This document shows, piece by piece, positions 40,130 to 49,131 of a stretch of DNA of 64,000 nt. The notes below the pieces were generated by a model that saw only the letters and a list, made by a program, of their open reading frames with translations, did not search any database and was not told where the DNA came from. Position 1 is the stretch's first letter, and every line of letters starts with the position of its first letter. The stretch is from positions 1-64,000 of the forward strand of contig NZ_AEEC02000005.1 of NCBI RefSeq assembly GCF_000300975.2, written 5' to 3'. A program made the translations under genes and the position numbers. The stretch comes from Herbaspirillum frisingense GSF30 (GTDB lineage Bacteria; Pseudomonadota; Gammaproteobacteria; Burkholderiales; Burkholderiaceae_D).

Positions 40130-40978
40130 ATGAGCAATTCCGACACCACCGGCAGTAGCCGCCTGTTTCCCGTTTTGACGTGCAAGAGCTGCATCGTGCA
40201 GCGGCAGTGTTTTCCGCACGGCCTCAGCGGCCCGGAGATAGAACAGTTCGAACAGCTGGTAGGACGGCGCCGGCGGGTCCTGCGGGGCCAGTTTGCCTAT
40301 CGGGCGCATGACGAATGCACCAAGCTCTTCATCATTCGCATGGGCAGTTTCAAGACCGTGCGTGTCTCCACCCACGGTGGGATGGATGTGATCGCCTTTC
40401 ACCACGTCGGCGACCTGCTGGGGATGGAGAGCGCATCACATACCCACTATGACGTCGATGCAATCGCACTTGAAGACAGCCAGATCTGCGAGGTCTCCTT
40501 CCACGGTCTGGAATACCTGTCGCGGAAGATTCCCAGCCTGCAGCATCAGATCCTGCGCCGCCTGAGCAACGAGGTGACATCGATGCAGCAGCAAAGCCTG
40601 TTGCTCAAGTCCAGGTCGGAGCAGCGCTTTGCCTCCTTCCTGTTGGACCTGTCCCGCATTTCCTCGCGTTGCGGTCACTCCGCAAACGACTTCTCATTGC
40701 GCATGAGCCGGACCGATATCGGTCTCTTCCTCGGCCTGACCAATGAGAGCATGAGCCGTCTCATCACCCGCTTCCGCAAAGCCGGCCTGATCGAAGTCAG
40801 TGTGCGCCACGTGCATGTCCTGGCGCTTCACGCGCTCGAAGAACTGGCCAGCGGCGCCGTTTCCTGGGACCAGTATGAACAGGATCAGATGGAGCAGCCC
40901 TGCGAGAAAACACCAGCAACGGAGAGGGGCCAGGTGCTGGTGCTTGAGCGGAAGGCCGCCACACCGCGCAGCGCCTGA
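40130..40978 (+). CDS. fnr: FNR/ANR-type oxygen-sensing regulator
   Basis: 282 residues. The [4Fe-4S] ligands are complete: Cys18, Cys21 and Cys27 (LTCKSCIVQRQCF) and Cys120 (SQICEVS), equivalent to Cys20, 23, 29 and 122 of E. coli FNR. Cyclic-nucleotide-binding-like barrel about 40-150, dimer helix about 150-180 and winged helix about 190-270. The recognition helix ends ESMSR, keeping the Glu-x2-Ser-Arg that reads TTGA. A C-terminal tail of about 45 residues is extra. It should bind the dyads in this island when oxygen is low. ATG 40130 follows GGGGCCAGGAG. Confidence 0.9.
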   Translation: MSNSDTTGSSRLFPVLTCKSCIVQRQCFPHGLSGPEIEQFEQLVGRRRRVLRGQFAYRAHDECTKLFIIRMGSFKTVRVSTHGGMDVIAFHHVGDLLGMESASHTHYDVDAIALEDSQICEVSFHGLEYLSRKIPSLQHQILRRLSNEVTSMQQQSLLLKSRSEQRFASFLLDLSRISSRCGHSANDFSLRMSRTDIGLFLGLTNESMSRLITRFRKAGLIEVSVRHVHVLALHALEELASGAVSWDQYEQDQMEQPCEKTPATERGQVLVLERKAATPRSA

Positions 40979-40994
40979 AGGCGCTGCGAAATTC

Positions 40995-41008
40995 TTGACG
41001 TAGGTCAC
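40995..41008 (+). promoter_or_regulatory. FNR-like box before the ABC exporter operon
   Basis: TTGACGTAGGTCAC, with the second half GTCAC departing by one base. Centred 131 bp before the ATPase start and directly after the fnr stop. A start of transcription about 41 bp after its centre would leave a leader of about 90 nt. Confidence 0.5.
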
Positions 41009-41131
41009 GCCCGCCAGGCAGCAGCGGCGCATCATTCCACCAGATGTTCAAGGACACCCGTCACCGGCTCGCGACCGGTGCCGGCATTGCAGCGGCGCGC
41101 CAGACAACACTCCCGCCTTGGAGGAAAGAGG

Positions 41132-41854
41132 ATGCAGGCCGACATCGAAGCGCTGACAAGAAAAAGAAAAGCCATCGTCGCCGATGGCCTGGTCAAGTAT
41201 TTCGGTGAGGGGGCCACGCGGGTATTGGCCATTGATCACGCCTGCCTGACAGCCTGCTTCGGCGAAATCTCCTTCATCGTCGGGCCCTCCGGCAGCGGCA
41301 AGACCACCTTGCTGAGCATCCTTTCCGGCATCCTCAGGCCAAACGAGGGGACGGTAAGGGTCGACGGGGTCGATCTCTGGTCCCTGGACGACGATCAGCT
41401 GGCCGACTTCCGTCTCCATCGCGTCGGTTTCGTGTTCCAGGACTATCATCTCTTCCCGCGACTGACCAGCGCCGAGAACGTCGCCATCCCGCTGATACTG
41501 AGGCAACAGGCCTGGCAACCGGCGCTGGTCGCGGCCAACGAACTGCTGGAGGTGGTGGGCCTGAAAGGCCGGGGAGACATGCTGCCGGTCAAGCTCTCCG
41601 GCGGCGAACAGCAACGTGTGGCCATCGCCAGGGCCATCGTTGGCGCTCCACCAGTCCTCATTCTCGACGAACCCACCGCCTCACTGGACGGCGACACCGG
41701 CCGCATGATCCTCTCCTTTCTGCGGGAGAAGGTGCTCAACCCGCAACGTTGCATCCTGATCGTCACCCACGATGCGCGCATCAATGAATTCGCGGACTGC
41801 ATCGTGCACATGGCCGACGGCAAGGTCACCGGGCTGGACAAGGAGCCTGGATGA
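41132..41854 (+). CDS. ABC exporter ATPase (DevA/LolD/MacB type)
   Basis: 240 residues. Walker A GPSGSGKTT, Q-loop FQDYHLFPRL, signature LSGGEQQRV and Walker B VLILDEP. It belongs to the type VII (MacB/LolD/DevA) exporter ATPases that pump from the periplasm with an FtsX-like permease. It is first in a tight four-gene operon with HlyD-type adaptor, outer-membrane factor and permease. ATG 41132 follows TTGGAGGAAAGAG. Confidence 0.85.
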   Translation: MQADIEALTRKRKAIVADGLVKYFGEGATRVLAIDHACLTACFGEISFIVGPSGSGKTTLLSILSGILRPNEGTVRVDGVDLWSLDDDQLADFRLHRVGFVFQDYHLFPRLTSAENVAIPLILRQQAWQPALVAANELLEVVGLKGRGDMLPVKLSGGEQQRVAIARAIVGAPPVLILDEPTASLDGDTGRMILSFLREKVLNPQRCILIVTHDARINEFADCIVHMADGKVTGLDKEPG

Positions 41855-42939
41855 AAAGCCGATCCATCTTCATTCTGGCCATCATTGGCCTGATCATGGG
41901 CCTGGGCGCGGCCTGGCTGTTCGGACTGGAACGCAAGCCTCCGCCACCGGCCTTCGCCCCCGTCACCAACCCCTACCCCGACGCCATCTATGCCAATGGG
42001 ATCATCGAAAGCGAGCAGGCTGGCGGCGCCAACATCCCGGTCTACCCGGAGGTCGCCGGCAGGATCATCCAGGTGCTGGTCGCAGAAGGCCAGCAAGTCA
42101 AGGCGGGCGCACCCTTGCTGGTACTGGACGATGCCGTGCAGCGGGCCAGCACCGAGCAGGCCAGACTGCAGGCTGAATCCGCGCAGGCGCAACTATCCCA
42201 GCTAAAGGCGCAGCCACGCCCCGAGGCCCTGCAGGTGGCCCGCGCCCAGGTGGTATTGGCCGATGCCAATCTGAGGACCGCCCGGGACCAGTTCGACAAG
42301 CGCCGCGCCAGCCGGGACCTGGATGCCCGCTCGATCAGCCAGGATGTACTCGATACCGCTGCAGACGCGGTGTATCAGGCCGAGGCCAGCGTGGAGGTGG
42401 CCAGGCGTCAGTTCGCACTGGTCCGTGCCGGGGCCTGGCGCTACGACATCATGGTGCAACAGCGGCAGGCCGAGGCACTGTCGCAGACCTATGTTGCAGC
42501 CCAGGCGCTGTTGCAGAAGTACACGATACGCGCCGCCACCGACGGTGTCGTCCTGGCACTCAATGCATCGGTGGGCAGCTATGTATCGCCGCAGGGCGCC
42601 TATGACGGCTACAGCGAAGCCATGGGGCCGCCCTTGCTCCTGGGTGCGCTGCAAGAACATCTCGCGGTGCGCTGCTACGTCGATGAGATGCTGCTCTCGC
42701 GACTACCCACGGCAGATCGCATCGCTGCCAGGATGGCCATTCGCGGCACGAAGATGTCCGTGCCGCTGGAATTCGTTCGCATCCAGCCCTACGTGTCGCC
42801 CAAGATCGAATTGTCGAACCAGCGCAAGGAACGGGTCGACCAGCGGGTATTGCCGGTGCTGTTCCGCTTCAGGCGTGAGCCGGCCTTGAAGGTCTACCCG
42901 GGGCAACTGGTGGATGTATTCATCGCCCAGAAAAATTGA
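41851..42939 (+). CDS. HlyD/DevB-type periplasmic adaptor
   Basis: 362 residues. An N-terminal membrane anchor (SIFILAIIGLIMGLGAAWLF) is followed by a lipoyl-like half (GRIIQVLVAEGQQVKAGAPLL), a long alpha hairpin (about 95-210) and the second lipoyl/beta-barrel half (TIRAATDGVVLALNASVGSY). It bridges the inner-membrane permease and the outer-membrane factor. Start overlaps the ATPase stop in ATGA. Confidence 0.84.
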   Translation: MKSRSIFILAIIGLIMGLGAAWLFGLERKPPPPAFAPVTNPYPDAIYANGIIESEQAGGANIPVYPEVAGRIIQVLVAEGQQVKAGAPLLVLDDAVQRASTEQARLQAESAQAQLSQLKAQPRPEALQVARAQVVLADANLRTARDQFDKRRASRDLDARSISQDVLDTAADAVYQAEASVEVARRQFALVRAGAWRYDIMVQQRQAEALSQTYVAAQALLQKYTIRAATDGVVLALNASVGSYVSPQGAYDGYSEAMGPPLLLGALQEHLAVRCYVDEMLLSRLPTADRIAARMAIRGTKMSVPLEFVRIQPYVSPKIELSNQRKERVDQRVLPVLFRFRREPALKVYPGQLVDVFIAQKN

Positions 42940-42941
42940 AA

Positions 42942-44435
42942 ATGAAAACGATATATACCAGGCTCACTCGCACCCTGTTGGCCCTGACGCTATTGGTGGC
43001 ACAGGCTGGCTGCCTGCTGGGACCGGACTTCGTGTCCCCCGCTGCGCCGCCGGTGCGGCAATACACCCGCGAGCCGGTGTCCATGACCGGGATGGGGGAT
43101 CAAGATCAGGAACAGCCCCAGTTGCTGCTCATTGGCGCCGATCCCCCCGCTCAGTGGTGGCGACTGTTCGGTTCTCCTGCACTCAATGCCGCCGTGGACC
43201 GCGCCCTGACGCAAAATCCCACGCTGCAGGCGGCCGTATCGAACTTGCGGGCAGCCCAGGACAATCTGCGCGCCGGCAATGGCCTCTTCTACCCGCAACT
43301 GGATACCGCCATGAAGCTGGAGCGCAACCGGAGTGCTCCGGCGCTCCAGGGTTCGTTGGCGCCCGCCAGTGTCTTCAATGTGGCCACGCTCGAGGGCAGC
43401 ATCAGCTATGCGCTGGACCTGTTCGGCGGCAGACGGCGCACCGTTGAACAGTTGGGCGCACTGGTGGACGTGCAGCAACAGTTGCGCGACGCCGCCTATC
43501 TGACGCTGACCGCCAACGTCGTCAATACCTGCATTGCTCGGGCAGGCTACCTCAGCCAGATCCGGCTGACCGAACAGATCATCGCACTGGAACAACAGCA
43601 GTTGCTGGTCATCCAGGCCAGGGTCAAGGCCGGAATTGCTCCGTTCGCAGACCAGCTAGCTCAGGCCAGCCTGCTGGCGGGCAACCAGGCTGTGCTGGTG
43701 CAGCTGAAGCAGCGGCTGAGCCAGGCTGAACACCTGCTGGCCCAACTGCAAGGAGACTTTCCGGCCGATGTCGTGGTCCCGGCGGTGGAACTCGATGACC
43801 TCCACCTGCCGGCGGCAATCCCGGTGAGCCTCCCCTCCTCCCTGGTCCGGCGGCGGCCCGACATCCTTGCGGCAGAGGCCAGGTTGCATGCCGCCAGCGC
43901 CGCCATCGGCATTTCCAGCGCTGCGCAATACCCCAGTCTGGATCTCACCGCCTCCTATGGTCTGGCCGCGCGCGGCCTGTCGCCGCTGGCCGGCGCCAGC
44001 GCGCCATTCTGGAGCATCGGCCCCAGCCTGAGCGCACCGCTGTTCCATGGCGGAAGCCTGCAAGCCCAGCGCGATGCCGCCGTCAACGCCTTCGAGGCGA
44101 GCCAGGCGCAATACCGGCAGACTGTCCTGGCCGCCTTCGCCCAGGTTGCCGATGCCTTGCGCGCACTGCAAGCCGATGGGCGGGTGCTGCAAGCACAATC
44201 CGAGGCCGAGCGCGATGCCCGCGACACGCTGGCGCTGCAACAGGCCAGCTATAGCGCCGGACTGGCTTCCTACGTCGATCTGCTGACCTTCGATATGCAG
44301 TACCACAATGCCGCCATTGCCCGGTTGCAGACGCTCACCCTGCGCTACCAGGATACGGTTTCCCTGCTGGCGGCCTCCGGCGGCGGCTGGGATGGCGCGC
44401 CATCCAGCGAGCGGCGCGATCCCGCGGGGAGATGA
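42942..44435 (+). CDS. Outer membrane efflux lipoprotein (NodT/OprM family)
   Basis: 497 residues. Signal and lipobox (LALTLLVAQAGC, Cys about 23), then the RND-type outer-membrane factor repeats: WWRLFGSPALNAAVDRALTQNP and later LPSSLVRRRPDILAAEARLHAA, a diagnostic family signature. It forms the tunnel through the outer membrane. ATG 42942 is preferred; a TTG at 42936 overlaps the adaptor stop. The final 15 residues are a polar extension. Confidence 0.85.
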   Translation: MKTIYTRLTRTLLALTLLVAQAGCLLGPDFVSPAAPPVRQYTREPVSMTGMGDQDQEQPQLLLIGADPPAQWWRLFGSPALNAAVDRALTQNPTLQAAVSNLRAAQDNLRAGNGLFYPQLDTAMKLERNRSAPALQGSLAPASVFNVATLEGSISYALDLFGGRRRTVEQLGALVDVQQQLRDAAYLTLTANVVNTCIARAGYLSQIRLTEQIIALEQQQLLVIQARVKAGIAPFADQLAQASLLAGNQAVLVQLKQRLSQAEHLLAQLQGDFPADVVVPAVELDDLHLPAAIPVSLPSSLVRRRPDILAAEARLHAASAAIGISSAAQYPSLDLTASYGLAARGLSPLAGASAPFWSIGPSLSAPLFHGGSLQAQRDAAVNAFEASQAQYRQTVLAAFAQVADALRALQADGRVLQAQSEAERDARDTLALQQASYSAGLASYVDLLTFDMQYHNAAIARLQTLTLRYQDTVSLLAASGGGWDGAPSSERRDPAGR

Positions 44436-45580
44436 GGTTGAAGAACAAGGGAATCCTGCTGATCGGCCTGAAGCTGCTGATCAATGACCGCGCCAAGTTC
44501 TCGGCACTGTTGATCGGCATCTCATTCGCGGTGTTCCTGATGACGCAGATGACCGCCATGTTTGCCGGCATCCTGAACCGCGCGCATTCGACCGTCAGCA
44601 ATATTGCAGCACCGATGTGGGTGATCGACCCGGCTGTCAATACCCCGACCAGTTCGATAACCCTGCCCGATTACCTGCTGGCCGCGCTGCGCAGCATGCC
44701 GGGAGTGGACTACGCCCTGCCCTTGTTCGTTGGTGGTGCCCAGGTCCGCTTGCCTAGCGGCACCTACCAGGGCGTGACCGTGATCGGGCTGGATGATGCC
44801 AGCCTGTTCGGCCGACCTGAGCTGGAACAGGGCGAGCTTCAGGACATCTATGCCGACAATGCCTTCTTCGTGGTCGATGATGCCGAGTACGACAAGCTGG
44901 AGCATCCACAGATCGGTTCCAGCTTCGAACTGAACGATCACCGCGGCGTCATCGTCGGCATCGCCAAGGTGGTCTCCAATGGGCTCAATGGCGTCCCCAC
45001 CCTTTACACCACCTATAGCCGGGCCACCGAATACCTGCCCACGACACGATTCACCATCTCCTACATCCTGGTGCGGCCCAGGCACACGGACGATATCGCC
45101 CGCATCCAGCAGAGCGTGGCTGCACTAGGCTATCTGGCCCTCACGCGGGATGAATTCAACAAGCGCATTACCGACTTCTACACCTACCGCACCGGCATCG
45201 GCACCAATATCCTGCTGATGACGGTCATCAGCTTCCTGGTCGGACTGTCCATTTCCGGGCAGACCTTCTACAGCTTCATCACCGAGAATCTGGAGAAATT
45301 CGGCGCGCTCAAGGCCATCGGCGCCAAGGGTCGCGACCTGGTGGAGATGATCCTGGGTATGGCTATCGTCACGGCGATGACCGGGTTCGGCCTGGGCATC
45401 GGGCTGGTCACCCTCACGATCAGTCTGGCACGTGCGCGCCTGCCGAACTACGCGGCAATGATCGGGTTCTGGAACCTGGCATTGGCCTTGGTCATGGTGT
45501 TGATCATTGCGGCCATTTCCAGCTGGTTTGCCATCAGACGAGTGTTGAAGATCGAGCCCTTCGACATCTTCCGCAGCTGA
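44432..45580 (+). CDS. FtsX-like ABC exporter permease (DevC/MacB type)
   Basis: 382 residues. One N-terminal helix (FSALLIGISFAVFLMTQMTA), a large periplasmic domain (about 45-255) and three C-terminal helices (LLMTVISFLVGLSISG, MAIVTAMTGFGLGIGLVTL, LALALVMVLIIAAISSWFA), the FtsX/MacB layout. With the preceding genes it completes a tripartite exporter. Start is the ATGA overlap with the outer-membrane factor. Confidence 0.84.
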   Translation: MRLKNKGILLIGLKLLINDRAKFSALLIGISFAVFLMTQMTAMFAGILNRAHSTVSNIAAPMWVIDPAVNTPTSSITLPDYLLAALRSMPGVDYALPLFVGGAQVRLPSGTYQGVTVIGLDDASLFGRPELEQGELQDIYADNAFFVVDDAEYDKLEHPQIGSSFELNDHRGVIVGIAKVVSNGLNGVPTLYTTYSRATEYLPTTRFTISYILVRPRHTDDIARIQQSVAALGYLALTRDEFNKRITDFYTYRTGIGTNILLMTVISFLVGLSISGQTFYSFITENLEKFGALKAIGAKGRDLVEMILGMAIVTAMTGFGLGIGLVTLTISLARARLPNYAAMIGFWNLALALVMVLIIAAISSWFAIRRVLKIEPFDIFRS

Positions 45581-45640
45581 AGGCGGGATGACAAGGGCAA
45601 CGCCGAGGGCATGGGCAGATTGATGGGTGCAAAGAAAGGA

Positions 45641-45677
45641 AATCGGGCGCTCCCGGCCATCCCGGCAGCGCCCGATT
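45641..45677. terminator. Terminator-like hairpin between convergent genes
   Basis: AATCGGGCGCT and AGCGCCCGATT form an 11-bp stem around a 15-nt loop, with pyrimidine-rich sequence on both outer sides. It lies between the exporter permease (+) and flavodoxin (-) genes and probably serves both. Confidence 0.6.
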
Positions 45678-45708
45678 CTTCCTTGCATGCGCTTGCATGC
45701 CGTTACGA

Positions 45709-46194
45709 TCAGCTCATTTCCAGCTCCAGAGCGCGGCTCTGCAGACTTTGCAGCTTGCTGCGGTAGCTCCCACGCCGGATTTCGGCATCGGTGATGGCGA
45801 TCCTGGCCATGGGTGCCTTGCCGCAAAGGTCGGCCATCTCTTCCAGCGTGCGGTCGCCGCCCCTCCCGCCCATGGTGCAGAACAACGCAATCCGGTGAAA
45901 GCGCATGCGATGACGGGCCAGGTAACTGCGCATCGGGGCGGCCATGTTGCCGGCCCATACCGGCGTACCGAGAACGACCACCGCATAATCGCCGGGATCC
46001 TTGCCGGACGTATTGATCCTGGGCTCCTTGTGGAACAGGCTCTCGTATACCGAGCGAAGATAACCCAGCGGGCCCGAACGGCTGCTGACGTCGTCGATGA
46101 ATTCCAGGTCGGCACCACAGAGATCTGCAAATTCCTTGCCGATCCGGGCGGTATGCCCCGAGCGCGAATAACAGACCACCAGACAATTGTGCAT
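45709..46194 (-). CDS. Flavodoxin-family protein
   Basis: 161 residues. The FMN phosphate loop is VVCYSRSGHTARIG (about 6-19), and the isoalloxazine-binding part is VVLGTPVWAGNMAAPMRSYL, followed by FCTMGGRGGDRT. It should be a small soluble FMN electron carrier or quinone-reducing protein. Encoded at the downstream end of a minus-strand stress-gene series. Confidence 0.82.
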   Translation of the reverse strand: MHNCLVVCYSRSGHTARIGKEFADLCGADLEFIDDVSSRSGPLGYLRSVYESLFHKEPRINTSGKDPGDYAVVVLGTPVWAGNMAAPMRSYLARHRMRFHRIALFCTMGGRGGDRTLEEMADLCGKAPMARIAITDAEIRRGSYRSKLQSLQSRALELEMS

Positions 46195-46216
46195 GATGCA
46201 CCTCCTCCAGCGTTGA

Positions 46217-46426
46217 TCAGGAACCGCGGTTCACCACGAAGGATATTTTTGCATTGAGGCGGTACTTCACGATCTTGTCGCCATCCACACAGGCCGACAT
46301 CTCCTTCAGATAGATCGACTTGATGTGGGTGACCGATTTGCCTACCTTCTTCACTGCATTCTGTGCGGCATCCTCCCAGCTGGTTTCCGATTCCGCCAGC
46401 ACCTCGATGACCTTCAGGATATCCAT
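46217..46426 (-). CDS. Dodecin, flavin-binding (first copy)
   Basis: 69 residues, the exact dodecin length. Family sequence is clear: VIEVLAESETSWEDAAQNAV, the flavin-stacking region with SIYLKEMSACVDG and YRLNAKISFVV. Dodecins form hollow twelve-mers that store riboflavin or FMN and protect against light and radicals. Start 46426 follows AAGGAGTTTCACC. It is about 23 bp upstream of the flavodoxin, a fitting partner. Confidence 0.87.
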   Translation of the reverse strand: MDILKVIEVLAESETSWEDAAQNAVKKVGKSVTHIKSIYLKEMSACVDGDKIVKYRLNAKISFVVNRGS

Positions 46427-46519
46427 GGTGAAACTCCTTGATCTGCTCATGTTCAGATTTGCCCATCGGCTCTGTTCCGGCTCCGGGGCGATGCGTGGCC
46501 GCCCGACCGGGCGCGCGAC

Positions 46520-46681
46520 CTATTTTTGTGACGACGTGCCCGCAGCATTCTGCGCACCTGGCTCGCCTGCTGCTGCCGGAGCCACCTGCTCATCCGTCTT
46601 CGGTACAACAGAGTCAATACGATCGCATCCAGAAACGAGAAAGATGCCTATCACGACGAAAAACCATTTGACGATCCACAT
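46520..46681 (-). CDS. Small lipoprotein
   Basis: 53 residues. Signal MWIVKWFFVVIGIFLVSGC ends in a lipobox with Cys19. The mature part (SVVPKTDEQVAPAAAGEPG) is Ala/Pro/Gln rich and disordered. ATG 46681 follows GAGGAGCAGCGA. Size and composition resemble small entericidin-like or envelope-stress lipoproteins. Function unknown. Confidence 0.6.
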   Translation of the reverse strand: MWIVKWFFVVIGIFLVSGCDRIDSVVPKTDEQVAPAAAGEPGAQNAAGTSSQK

Positions 46682-46759
46682 TCGCTGCTCCTCAAGACTT
46701 GGCCATTGCTGGCATGATTTCATCGCATTGCGCCCGGTGCCGCTCTTGCGGGACCGGCT

Positions 46760-47209
46760 CTAGTCGATCTTCAGCTGGCGGGCTTCCTTGCCGTTCTTCT
46801 TGGGCAGGGTCAGGGCCAGCACGCCGTCCTCATACTTGGCCACCGCATGGGCGGCATCGACTTCATGCGCCAGCGAAAATACGCGCTGCATGCGTTCGCA
46901 GGAGCGTTCGCAGCGAATCAGGGTTTCGCCGTCCTTCTCTTCCTTGCTGTCGCTGACCTCGGCCACGATGGACACCTTGTTGCCGTCGATGTCGACCTTG
47001 ATGTTTTCCTTCTTCATGCCGGGGACATCCGCCTTGACGAGATAGGCGGCCTCGTTCTCCGAGACATCCATCTTCATCGCTTGCCGGCCCTCCATCCAGC
47101 GGCCTAGCGGCGCCTGACGAAAGTCCCGGAAAAGATCTTCGAAACTGCCGAGCGGGTCGAAACGCGCGACGTCACTCAACGAGGAAAGGTTTGAAATTTC
47201 ACGACTCAT
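46760..47209 (-). CDS. Small heat-shock protein Hsp20
   Basis: 149 residues with an alpha-crystallin domain (about 42-140): MDVSENEAAYLVKADVPGMK, VSIVAEVSDSKEEK, and the YEDGVLALTLPKK strand with the C-terminal LKID tail. It holds unfolded proteins until DnaK can refold them. It lies between the small lipoprotein and the BON gene on the minus strand, in the island's protein-protection group. Confidence 0.87.
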   Translation of the reverse strand: MSREISNLSSLSDVARFDPLGSFEDLFRDFRQAPLGRWMEGRQAMKMDVSENEAAYLVKADVPGMKKENIKVDIDGNKVSIVAEVSDSKEEKDGETLIRCERSCERMQRVFSLAHEVDAAHAVAKYEDGVLALTLPKKNGKEARQLKID

Positions 47210-47278
47210 GATGACTCCTTGTAATTGCCGGTCGCGGCAAGTGCCGTCAGCGAGGGCCTGCGCCCTCCTGCGACCAGG

Positions 47279-47926
47279 CTAGACCGCGATGTTGTTCTTG
47301 ACGATGGTGACACCCGGGGCGGACCATGCGGCCACGCCAGCCTGTTCCTTCTCGGCCCAGGATTTCACCTTTCCACTCAGGGTGGCTACGCCATGATCGA
47401 TGACCACGTCGATCTTGCTGGCATCGATCTGCGCATTGCGCACCAGCGCCTGGTAGATCTTGGATTTCACATCCGCAACGCGCATGCTCGGCTTGATCTC
47501 GATCTTGTTCACCACGTCCTTGACGCCGACGAGGTTGCGCACCGAGCTTTCGGCCGCGTCATGCTGGTAATGCCAGTCCACTTTGCCATCGAGCGTCACC
47601 CAGCCATCGGCGACGGTGACGGTCACCTTGTCGCGCGGCAGGGTGGCATTGGCCCGCAATGCCGTGAGCGCCACCTCGGCGATTTCCAGGTCGCTGCGTT
47701 TGCTGGAACCGTCCAGCTTGACCTGCAACTCGTCCACCACCGCCTTCACGTTGGCCACGCGCTTGGCCGACTGTTCGGCTGCTTTCTTGTCGGAAAAACG
47801 CGTCACGTAGCCGGAGAGTGTGGCAATGCCATCCTTGACCGCGACATTGATGTGGTGCGAGTTGACGGACGGCTCCCAATCAAGCTCATCAATGATCTTC
47901 TGCTGTAGTTCGGTATCGCTGGACAT
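47279..47926 (-). CDS. OsmY-like protein with three BON domains (first copy)
   Basis: 215 residues without signal peptide. Three BON repeats at about 1-70, 75-145 and 146-215; each has the pattern VKDGIATLSGYV, VADGWVTLDGKV and IDHGVATLSGKV. BON domains bind phospholipids or polysaccharide and OsmY is a periplasmic chaperone, but no export signal is seen here, so a cytoplasmic role is more likely. It pairs with a similar protein at 50.8 kb. Confidence 0.83.
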   Translation of the reverse strand: MSSDTELQQKIIDELDWEPSVNSHHINVAVKDGIATLSGYVTRFSDKKAAEQSAKRVANVKAVVDELQVKLDGSSKRSDLEIAEVALTALRANATLPRDKVTVTVADGWVTLDGKVDWHYQHDAAESSVRNLVGVKDVVNKIEIKPSMRVADVKSKIYQALVRNAQIDASKIDVVIDHGVATLSGKVKSWAEKEQAGVAAWSAPGVTIVKNNIAV

Positions 47927-47997
47927 CTTTTTTCTCCATGAAAGATAAACACCCAGGAGTCTTGCGACTCCTTCCCTTCACCCACCATCAAGCTTCT

Positions 47998-48201
47998 TCA
48001 GTGATCCACCAGGAAGGAAATTTTCGCGTTGATGCGGTAAAGCGCGATCTTGTCGCCCTCCACCACCGCCTCCAGCTCGCTGACATGCAGCGAGCGCAGA
48101 TTGTGAATGCTTCCAGAGACGGCGCTCACGGCAACCTGTGCCGCATCTTCCCAACTGCTGTCCGATTCGGCCAGCACTTCGATCACCTTGATCGTGTTCA
48201 T
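47998..48201 (-). CDS. Dodecin, flavin-binding (second copy)
   Basis: 67 residues, a second dodecin (VIEVLAESDSSWEDAAQVAV, then SLHVSELEAVVEG and YRINAKISFLV). It differs from the 46.2-kb copy in about a third of positions, so this is not a recent duplicate. It is the first gene after an FNR-like box (48254-48267) and probably heads the minus-strand series with BON and Hsp20. RBS AGGAGGAAGTC. Confidence 0.87.
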   Translation of the reverse strand: MNTIKVIEVLAESDSSWEDAAQVAVSAVSGSIHNLRSLHVSELEAVVEGDKIALYRINAKISFLVDH

Positions 48202-48549
48202 GACTTCCTCCTGATAGGGTGATCTGAAGTTACGTCAACGCCGCCAGGCATGGCTGACATAAGTCAAGAATTTGCCCCCCGTTGCAGGGATGCATGCGCA
48301 TGCAGGCGATCGGCTGCGCCTGCCTGCAAGGACAGCTGCAGCGACTGCATTTTTTTTGATATGGCGCAGGATTTCAGACTGCTCGAGGTTCACAGTGTGA
48401 GCTGCATATTCGCTGGCGCCATCGGGTGCTGGCGCGGTATTGCGAAAGTTTGAACGTGCCGGTGTGCTGCAAGCCAGGGGACCACAGTTGCCCTCCGCTT
48501 CACTGATGCAGTCCGGCTGTCCCAACGCGTAGACCAGCAAGGAACCAAC
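48202..48549. other. Divergent regulatory region between dodecin and zinc-ribbon genes
   Basis: 348 bp. It holds one clear FNR-type dyad (48254-48267) for the leftward operon. A weaker half-dyad TTGATATGGCGCAG at 48356-48369 is on the side of the rightward gene. No other element is called. Confidence 0.45.
48254..48267 (-). promoter_or_regulatory. FNR-type box before the dodecin/BON/Hsp20 series
   Basis: CTGACATAAGTCAA; on the minus strand TTGACTTATGTCAG. Centred 59 bp before the dodecin start, so it could act at -41.5 with a leader of about 18 nt. Confidence 0.65.
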
Positions 48550-49131
48550 ATGCGTGCTTCAGGAAGTGTCCAATCCAAAGCCCTGGTGGCAATGGCGGTT
48601 TTGAAGTCCTTCGATGTCCAGCCGGTGCGCCCCTCTCCGGCCCTTTCCTCGCCCCTGACCGAGCCTGATTCCGGCCCATCTATCTGCCTTCAATGCGGTG
48701 CCGTCAACGATGGAGGCCAGTGGCATTGGGCGCCTTCGCCTGCCTACGCGAAGGGTATCGTATGTCCGGCGTGCCGCCGCGTTGCCGAAAAGAGGCCGGC
48801 AGGTCGTCTCATCATCGAAGGACCGATGACCCAGGAACAGCTGCAAGCGATCTGCGCCTTGCTCAGGCGTAGAGCCGATCGCGAGCAGCGATCACATCCC
48901 ATGGAAAGACTCATCGAGATCCAGCATGAGGGTGAAAAGATCGTCGTCACCACCACCGGCTCCGCCCTGGTGCGCGGTCTTTACGTCGCCCTGGCGACCT
49001 CCTTCAAAGGCAGCCTGCAGATCCACTACGATGCGCAGGCCGATTGCCTGAACATGCAGTGGACCAAATGGCGCGACTGCTGCCGCCTGTTGCGCCAACA
49101 CGGGCAGACCACCCAGCCACACAACGGCTGA
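48550..49131 (+). CDS. Zinc-ribbon protein of unknown function
   Basis: 193 residues. A four-Cys zinc ribbon is visible: Cys46-x2-Cys49 (CLQCG) and Cys72-x2-Cys75 (CPAC), followed by RLIIEGPMTQEQLQAICALL and a beta-rich end (KIVVTTTGSALVRGLY, WTKWRDCCRLLRQ). It resembles uncharacterised zinc-ribbon proteins found with hypoxia genes in betaproteobacteria, perhaps RNA or nucleic-acid binding. Soluble. First gene of the rightward short run. Confidence 0.6.
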   Translation: MRASGSVQSKALVAMAVLKSFDVQPVRPSPALSSPLTEPDSGPSICLQCGAVNDGGQWHWAPSPAYAKGIVCPACRRVAEKRPAGRLIIEGPMTQEQLQAICALLRRRADREQRSHPMERLIEIQHEGEKIVVTTTGSALVRGLYVALATSFKGSLQIHYDAQADCLNMQWTKWRDCCRLLRQHGQTTQPHNG

